Below, one piece after another: positions 1-4,023 of a DNA stretch of 7,196 nt (the stretch's first letter is position 1; each line of letters opens with the position of its first letter). A program made the position numbers and the translations under genes. Source of the stretch: Flavobacteriales bacterium (GTDB lineage: Bacteria; Bacteroidota; Bacteroidia; Flavobacteriales_E; Vicingaceae); NCBI GenBank assembly GCA_003487525.1, contig DNDT01000497.1, positions 486 to 7,681 on the forward strand, written 5' to 3'. Below the pieces are notes generated by a model. That model worked only from the letters and a program-made list of their open reading frames with translations. It ran no database searches and was not told where the DNA came from.

Positions 1-279
1 CTTGGCTTGAACCAGCGCAATCTGCTTTCGTTTGTAATATTTCGCTTTTTCGCTGATTCCGCTCAAACTGTAAAATCTCGATATTTTGGAATAGCACTCA
101 ATCAACGCAGTGTCGTTGTTCGCCTTTTGGGCGGCCTGAAGATCATCCATGTAGTGCCTGAACTTCGTCAAATGTGAACCGGCGGGTTCTGAAGCAGTTT
201 CATTCTGGCTAAAGGAGGAGGCAACCGAAAATGTCAGGACATGCGTAAAGACGACAATTAACCGAATGGATTTAAGCAT
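1..279 (-). CDS. Exported protein, possibly TPR-containing (N-terminal part, runs off the left edge)
   Basis: This gene reads leftward from an ATG at 279 and stays open for 93 codons to the window edge, so only its N-terminus is visible. The protein starts with a clear signal peptide: MLKSIR, then a hydrophobic stretch (LIVVFTHVLTFSVASSF), with likely cleavage near SQ/NE at residues 24-26. The mature part is helical and Ala/Lys/Tyr-rich (DLQAAQKANND, LIECYSKISRFY, KAKYYKRKQIAL). It has the spacing of helical TPR-like repeats, which often occur in the N-terminal sensor part of Bacteroidota histidine kinases and cyclases. The distal output domain is outside the window, so the function is unknown. 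A promoter of Bacteroidota type lies at 301-334, giving a leader of about 15 nt. The frame and signal peptide are fairly sure; the TPR assignment is only suggestive. Confidence 0.72.
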   Translation of the reverse strand, partial: MLKSIRLIVVFTHVLTFSVASSFSQNETASEPAGSHLTKFRHYMDDLQAAQKANNDTALIECYSKISRFYSLSGISEKAKYYKRKQIALVQAK

Positions 280-300
280 AAAGGAATTTCGCAAAACCAA

Positions 301-334
301 CAAATATAACAATTCAAGTAAGCTTTAAGCGCAA
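301..334 (-). promoter_or_regulatory. Predicted Bacteroidota-type promoter of the exported protein
   Basis: Read on the minus strand, the sequence has TTG (332-334), a 23-bp spacer and TATATTTG (301-308). This fits the known Bacteroidota pattern TTG-N17-23-TAnnTTTG with a perfect -7 box. The predicted transcript starts near 295, about 15 nt before the ATG at 279. No operator-like dyad was seen beside it. Confidence 0.6.
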
Positions 335-410
335 TTTGATTTTTGCCGTTTTTCTTTTGTGAAAACTTATGAAATCCCTTGGTAACAATACCGTCGACCA
401 CACTTCAACG

Positions 411-440
411 AAAAAACAAACTGAAATACTGTGTGTATTT
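411..440 (-). terminator. Possible weak intrinsic terminator after the chelatase/PepSY operon
   Basis: On the minus strand, 25 nt after the stop codon at 465, AAATAC (435-440) pairs with GTATTT (424-429) around a 5-nt loop. CAGTTTG and a run of six T (411-416) follow. Position and U-tract suit an intrinsic terminator, but the 6-bp stem is A/T-rich and weak. The rest of the 280-464 gap holds only the promoter at 301-334. Confidence 0.35.
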
Positions 441-464
441 ATTGAGAATTCAAGCGGCTTTCGT

Positions 465-1034
465 TCATGCCAGGGTGAAAAGAATGGCTATGAGCGGAGG
501 CAGAATTCCGGCGGAAATAAGCCAAACTCCCCTTCTTTTCAGGCCGTATTTTCCCTTGAGAATAAAAAGGCCTGTAATGTTAATTGCGATTAGCAGAAGT
601 GCAAAAATATCTGCAACCCACTTCCACCCTTTTATGCTGTTTCGATGAAATAAATTGGATTCGTAAAACAAGGGACGCCGTTCAACGCTCTCGTAAATTC
701 CTGTCCCCGTTCTGAAATTAACATGGAAGGATGCGTTGTCATAGTAAATCTTAACCTGGTCCGGTGTGGGAAAGTCGTAAACCTTATAGGTATTCTTCCC
801 TACCAGATTTCCCAATTCTTTTATTATTTGCGGTCCAATCTCTCTTTGGACGTAAACTCTGTCCAATGAAATGACCGTCTTGTTGATGATAAAGTCGGGA
901 TTCCATTCATCAACGTGGTTGAGCGCTATGCCCGAGAGACAGTAAATTATAATAAGTGACGAGAAAAAATATCCCAGATCGCGATGGGTGGCAATGTTCA
1001 GTTTTCGAATTTTCTTGGTAAGACTTTTTTTCAC
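465..1034 (-). CDS. PepSY-associated TM-helix protein (PepSY_TM-like)
   Basis: This 189-residue inner-membrane protein has about three membrane helices (roughly 20-40, 139-159 and 170-187) and one extracytoplasmic loop of about 95 residues between the first two. It resembles small Bacteroidota PepSY-associated TM proteins: a basic N-terminus, THRDLGYFFS, SGIALNH, LFHRNSIKGWKW, then GLFILKGKYGLKRRG. His17, His40 and His130 sit near membrane boundaries. In larger relatives such as the ferrisiderophore reductase FoxB, histidines in such helices are linked to haem binding; applying that here is inference. The start is GTG at 1034. There is no other Met in the protein, and the GTGA overlaps the stop of the upstream lipoprotein gene by 4 nt, so translation is almost surely coupled. 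A role as membrane partner of the chelatase-like lipoprotein is likely from context; the reaction is unknown. Confidence 0.82.
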   Translation of the reverse strand: MKKSLTKKIRKLNIATHRDLGYFFSSLIIIYCLSGIALNHVDEWNPDFIINKTVISLDRVYVQREIGPQIIKELGNLVGKNTYKVYDFPTPDQVKIYYDNASFHVNFRTGTGIYESVERRPLFYESNLFHRNSIKGWKWVADIFALLLIAINITGLFILKGKYGLKRRGVWLISAGILPPLIAILFTLA

Positions 1035-1990
1035 CGATTGGTAAGGCTAAATTGCTTATTACGTGCGACATCCACATATTCGTTTGCGATATCCAGCACC
1101 CACTTTTCCACATTGCGGTCGGGAAGAATCGCATCGGGTTTGTAAACAATTCTTTTATCGGAATTTGGGATTTTCGCGATCCCGTCACCGATGATTTTTA
1201 TCTGAAACATTTCGTCATGCGCAACCAGCACGGGAATGACAATGGCCGTTTCTTTATGGTTCAAAACCCTGTTGATGGCCGCACTTGTCGAATCCGGGCT
1301 GTAATGCGCCAAATGTCCGCACCAGCCGTGTGAATGCCGTTCTATCCCGGTATTTTTTGCGACAAATTCTCCGACTTGATGTAAAAGACTTTTCCACTCG
1401 TGCAGGTACGTGTTATCCCCATATGCGATCAGCGTCAGACCTTCACCGGCAGGATTTACGGATAAATCCCTTACTCTCCTGAGAATATTTTGCTCAATGA
1501 TTTCGGTAAAATCAAGTAATGGGGTTATGTGTACCCTGGCTTTCGGACTGTACCTTTCAATGTTTTCAAGTTTCAGTGTCTCCAGGGAGGTTGGATCTTC
1601 TTTCCGGCCAATGATGGTTGGAATATCGTCAAAAGAATGAGTGCTTACACTTAAAAATACCGGTATGAGAATGACATCCGTAAAGCCTTCCGCATCAAAC
1701 TCTTTGAGGCGAGTGGCAATAGACGGCTCGGTATATTCCATAAATGCCGTCTTGCTCTCTTCGATGAATTCGTTTCCCAGCATTGAATCTTTGATGCTCC
1801 TTTCAAGATCCAACAGCGCATTTCTCCACACTTCCGATCTGGAGCCGTGATTCACGATCAGTACGCCAATCTTTTGATTTTCCCTTGCAAGATCATTCGC
1901 AGGAATAATTTCGGTATTGCAACTACCCAATGACAGTAAGACCAGAAAAAGAGGCAATCTGGTTATCTTTTTTATGACGCGATGGTTCAT
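1031..1990 (-). CDS. CbiX/CbiK-type chelatase-like lipoprotein with two tandem domains
   Basis: This 319-residue protein begins with a lipoprotein signal: basic MNHRVIKKITR, a Leu-rich core and lipobox LGSC, with acylated Cys24. No acidic surface-export stretch follows the Cys, so a periplasm-facing anchor is more likely than surface display. Residues 40-175 form a CbiX-like half with both characteristic histidines: His48 in VNHGSR and His118 in PVFLSVSTHSFDDIP. Residues 184-310 form a second half in which the first motif is degenerate (AYGDNT, no His) while the later His is kept (IPVLVAHDEMF, His258). A cluster His219, His221, Cys224, His226, His229 lies between them. CbiX/CbiK enzymes insert Co2+ or Fe2+ into sirohydrochlorin and are mostly cytoplasmic, so an envelope form suggests metal, haem or tetrapyrrole handling; the substrate cannot be told. 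It is the first gene of an operon with the PepSY-type protein. Confidence 0.82.
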   Translation of the reverse strand: MNHRVIKKITRLPLFLVLLSLGSCNTEIIPANDLARENQKIGVLIVNHGSRSEVWRNALLDLERSIKDSMLGNEFIEESKTAFMEYTEPSIATRLKEFDAEGFTDVILIPVFLSVSTHSFDDIPTIIGRKEDPTSLETLKLENIERYSPKARVHITPLLDFTEIIEQNILRRVRDLSVNPAGEGLTLIAYGDNTYLHEWKSLLHQVGEFVAKNTGIERHSHGWCGHLAHYSPDSTSAAINRVLNHKETAIVIPVLVAHDEMFQIKIIGDGIAKIPNSDKRIVYKPDAILPDRNVEKWVLDIANEYVDVARNKQFSLTNR

Positions 1991-1999
1991 TTCTCTTAT

Positions 2000-2014
2000 T
2001 TAGAATCATTCTAA
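2000..2014. promoter_or_regulatory. Fur-family-like 7-1-7 operator before the chelatase operon
   Basis: TTAGAATCATTCTAA is a perfect palindrome with 7-bp arms around one central base, and outer bases also match at 1997-1998 and 2016-2017. The 7-1-7 design is that of Fur/PerR-family boxes. It lies 9 nt upstream of the lipoprotein ATG at 1990. It also lies just downstream of a weak -7-like box TAATTTCG (2019-2026 read on the minus strand), so a bound repressor would cover the start of transcription. No good TTG -33 element was found. Iron control is inferred from motif geometry and gene content. Confidence 0.55.
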
Positions 2015-2070
2015 GTAGCGAAATTAATGATCCATGCGAAGAATCATATACCCTATTGATGGGGTTCGAC

Positions 2071-2086
2071 TAACCTGATCGGGTTA
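2071..2086. promoter_or_regulatory. 16-bp near-perfect dyad in the divergent control region
   Basis: TAACCTGATCGGGTTA has 8-bp half-sites with one mismatch and is followed by TTTT on the plus strand. It could be an operator for either divergent transcript or a small hairpin. A terminator is unlikely because no gene reads into it. The regulator is unknown. Confidence 0.3.
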
Positions 2087-2187
2087 TTTTAACGGACATT
2101 ATATACAATGAGACCCTTCCGCTAACGTATTAAACCGACCCAGTTCTTCTGCAGATGACACAATGGTTCATCAATTTAAAAAATCAG

Positions 2188-2213
2188 ACCTTTTATGGTT
2201 TTAATTAAAAGGT
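2188..2213. repeat. Perfect 8-bp inverted repeat with 10-bp spacer upstream of ric
   Basis: ACCTTTTA (2188-2195) and TAAAAGGT (2206-2213) are exact reverse complements separated by 10 bp. The repeat abuts the FNR-like box at 2214. Arms about two helical turns apart suit a dimeric activator, but A/T richness raises the chance of coincidence. Confidence 0.4.
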
Positions 2214-2227
2214 ATGATCAATATCAT
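2214..2227 (+). promoter_or_regulatory. FNR/DNR-like (CRP-family) activator box of ric
   Basis: ATGATCAATATCAT matches the CRP/FNR-family pattern TTGAT-N4-ATCAA at every core base and differs only, and symmetrically, at the outer pair. Its centre (2220.5) is 41.5 bp upstream of a start predicted at 2262, the usual class II activator position. FNR/DNR/HcpR-type proteins sense oxygen or NO and commonly control RIC-type genes. Which one acts here cannot be told. Confidence 0.55.
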
Positions 2228-2229
2228 TT

Positions 2230-2257
2230 TTGTTTTAATTTCTATTTCGGACATTTG
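2230..2257 (+). promoter_or_regulatory. Predicted promoter of ric
   Basis: TTG (2230-2232, within TTTTTG) is followed by 17 bp and GACATTTG (2250-2257), one mismatch from TAnnTTTG. The imperfect -7 box fits an activator-dependent promoter. Transcription is predicted to begin near 2262, leaving a leader of about 13 nt before the ATG at 2275. Confidence 0.5.
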
Positions 2258-2262
2258 TGTCC
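2249..2262. promoter_or_regulatory. Palindrome over the ric -7 box (possible repressor site)
   Basis: GGACATTTGTGTCC has perfect 5-bp arms (GGACA/TGTCC) around TTTG. It covers the predicted -7 box and start point, the place where a repressor would block RNA polymerase. No regulator is recognised from the motif. Confidence 0.35.
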
Positions 2263-2274
2263 TAATATATAGAC

Positions 2275-2988
2275 ATGAGTGATTTAGCAACATCCAAAGT
2301 AGGAGCACTGGTTTCCGAAAACATTAAAACCGCACACATTTTCAAGAAGCATGGAATCGATTTTTGTTGCGGTGGAGGCATCTCGGTAGAAGACGCATGT
2401 AAAAAGAACAATGTATCGTTGAGCGCGGTAATCGAAGATCTCAACAATATGGATCATGAGGTGGATCGACAACTTGACTACAACAGCTGGCCGCTGGATT
2501 TTCTGATAGATCACATTCTGAATATTCACCACAAGTACGTACTCGAATCCTTGCCCGTAATATCGGAATACGCAGAAAAAGTAGCCTCTGTTCATGGTCA
2601 TCATTATACTGAAGTCCTTAAAATACGAGATCATTTTCGCGGGTTGAACGACGAATTATTGTCACATCTTCAAAAGGAGGAAGTTGTGCTATTTCCTTAC
2701 GTAAAGCGGTTGCTCCAAATGAAACAATCCGGACAGAGCGTTGACCGGGATTTCGTTGAAAGTCCGATAAAGGTCATGCAAATGGAACATGACAGAGCCG
2801 GTGTGGTACTCAGGGAATTACGAAAATTGAGTAAGAATTACATGCCACCGGCGGATGCATGCAACACGTTCAGGGCCTTGTATCACAAATTACAGGAATT
2901 CGAGGCTGACCTGCACCAACACATTCATTTGGAAAACAACATTTTATTTCCGAAAGCCATAGAGCTGGAAGAGTCGATGAAGGGCTGA
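2275..2988 (+). CDS. ric: Iron-sulfur cluster repair di-iron protein RIC (YtfE/ScdA/NorA family)
   Basis: This 237-residue cytoplasmic protein has the usual full length for the family. An ScdA_N domain (about residues 4-60) carries the hallmark FCCGGG at 30-35, with Cys31 and Cys32. A hemerythrin-like four-helix domain (about 75-232) follows. Likely di-iron ligands are His86 (IHHKY), His131 and Glu135 (SHLQKEE), His172 (MEHDRAG), and His216 and Glu220 (HQHIHLENNILFP). They match the His/Glu pattern of E. coli YtfE, including the four-residue HxxxE spacings. Known members restore Fe-S or di-iron centres after NO or peroxide damage. The ATG at 2275 fits the family N-terminus. The upstream FNR/DNR-like box suggests NO or low-oxygen induction. 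It diverges from the chelatase lipoprotein operon and is followed 95 bp later by a small unknown gene. Confidence 0.95.
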   Translation: MSDLATSKVGALVSENIKTAHIFKKHGIDFCCGGGISVEDACKKNNVSLSAVIEDLNNMDHEVDRQLDYNSWPLDFLIDHILNIHHKYVLESLPVISEYAEKVASVHGHHYTEVLKIRDHFRGLNDELLSHLQKEEVVLFPYVKRLLQMKQSGQSVDRDFVESPIKVMQMEHDRAGVVLRELRKLSKNYMPPADACNTFRALYHKLQEFEADLHQHIHLENNILFPKAIELEESMKG

Positions 2989-3050
2989 ACCTGGCTCTCT
3001 TGGTCAATACACCCGGAACATTCGCCCTGCACGATTTACTTCCGGTCACG

Positions 3051-3078
3051 TTGAGTAAATCCTAAGACGCTATCTTTG
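3051..3078 (+). promoter_or_regulatory. Strong Bacteroidota-type promoter placed for a leaderless mRNA
   Basis: TTG (3051-3053), a 17-bp spacer and TATCTTTG (3071-3078) match TTG-N17-23-TAnnTTTG exactly. Only 5 nt (TCTAA) separate the -7 box from the ATG at 3084, so the transcript should begin at or within a base or two of the start codon. No FNR-like box lies at the matching upstream position, so control seems separate from ric. Confidence 0.6.
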
Positions 3079-3083
3079 TCTAA

Positions 3084-3317
3084 ATGACTCAACGGATAAA
3101 ACTGATCTGGGATTTTCGCGGACCCGATGCAAAAGAGATTGCAGAGCATCACGCAATCCACCTGCAGGAATTTGCCATAAGAGAAAAATTGTCTCGGAAC
3201 GAAATCGACTGCGAATTCGGGAACGACAGTCATTGGATGGCTTGTATGACCGTGTCGGAAGAGGAGATGATAAAAGTCAGGGATGCCCTCAGGCCACACA
3301 GGGGAGTTATGGCATAA
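3084..3317 (+). CDS. Small conserved-looking protein of unknown function next to ric
   Basis: This 77-residue protein has no signal peptide or membrane segment and belongs to no domain I can name. It starts with a beta-strand-like IKLIWDFRGPDA, followed by an amphipathic helix with a His cluster (EHHAIHLQEF; His22, His23, His26). DCEFG, SHWMACMTV and an acidic helix EEEMIKVRDALRPHRG follow. The strand-helix-strand-helix order suggests a compact alpha/beta fold. Cys43, Cys54, His50 and His72 add possible metal or redox ligands. It is real rather than chance: codon periodicity looks normal, a perfect promoter precedes the ATG, and the next Met is only at residue 52. Its position after ric suggests a role in NO or iron stress, but this is inference. 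It converges on the membrane-protein gene ending at 3359; no terminator was found in the 41-bp gap. Confidence 0.78.
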   Translation: MTQRIKLIWDFRGPDAKEIAEHHAIHLQEFAIREKLSRNEIDCEFGNDSHWMACMTVSEEEMIKVRDALRPHRGVMA

Positions 3318-3358
3318 ACCCGCGCAAACCCGAACGGATGTTAAGGTGTATACGTGGT

Positions 3359-4012
3359 TTAATCTTTTAAAGATTCTTCTATTTTTTGGACAAATTCCTT
3401 TCCCCCTATTATTGTAACAGCGACCGCAATGAAACACAAGGTTACCATAATGGTTGTGAAGGCAATAATGACGATTTCCCTGGCGATGTTCAATTCGACA
3501 AAGGCGATGGCACAGAAAAACAACAAGACGATGCTTTTTACGAATTTAGAAATCAAAGATGCCCGTGCTATTTTTTCCCGGTACAACGATTTAAGAATCG
3601 AAATCTGAACCCACGAAGACAATAGCCAACCGATACCAAAAATGACTACTGCGAGGATTATCCTTGGAATATATAGGATTCCTTTACCTATTACATTGGA
3701 CAGTGAATCCAGTTTCCACGCCAGTAACGCACTGTCGATAAAAATGAAGAACACGATGATAAAACCAATGTTTCCGATAAATTTCGATACTCCATAGCGC
3801 ACATCGGCCTTTGAAAAGTCGCTGCCCAAGGGTGACTTTCTCATGAACCGGTCAATTCTTGACAAAATAAGAAACTGAACAATGATGCGTTTGATCAACC
3901 AGCCAACGAGCCAGCCCAACACAATGATAATAATACCCGTTAGTAAATTCGGCAGGAAGGCAAAGATGCTTTCGATAACCTTGAATAACTGTTCTTGAAT
4001 CGTTTTTTCCAT
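3359..4012 (-). CDS. Conserved TM-helix membrane protein (CmpX / MscS-associated type)
   Basis: This 217-residue integral membrane protein has about five helices (roughly 17-40, 79-98, 112-136, 155-172 and 176-203). Its pattern is that of conserved TM-helix repeats in CmpX-like and mechanosensitive-channel-related proteins: FAFLPNLLTGIIIIVLGWLVGW followed by a basic loop, then KFIGNIGFIIVFF and the similar IPRIILAVVIFGIGWLLSSW. The C-terminus GGKEFVQKIEE also recalls this group. It lacks the soluble beta domain and vestibule of true MscS, so channel activity is not established; a role in envelope tension or osmotic stress is plausible. It follows the permease-Usp gene by 11 nt on the same strand, so the two are almost certainly one operon. 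The ATG at 4012 suits the short gap. No convincing terminator follows. Confidence 0.82.
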   Translation of the reverse strand: MEKTIQEQLFKVIESIFAFLPNLLTGIIIIVLGWLVGWLIKRIIVQFLILSRIDRFMRKSPLGSDFSKADVRYGVSKFIGNIGFIIVFFIFIDSALLAWKLDSLSNVIGKGILYIPRIILAVVIFGIGWLLSSWVQISILKSLYREKIARASLISKFVKSIVLLFFCAIAFVELNIAREIVIIAFTTIMVTLCFIAVAVTIIGGKEFVQKIEESLKD

Positions 4013-4023
4013 AACCGACCGCT

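Noticed and set aside
2093..2255. CGGACATT occurring twice (2093-2100 and 2248-2255) in the divergent region
   Set aside because: An 8-base repeat in a region of this size is expected by chance, and the first copy lacks the palindromic partner of the second.
3361..3375. AATCTTTTAAAGATT, a perfect 7-1-7 palindrome
   Set aside because: It overlaps the last codons of the TM-helix gene, is A/T-rich, and has neither a G/C stem nor a following T-run, so it supports neither a terminator nor an operator.
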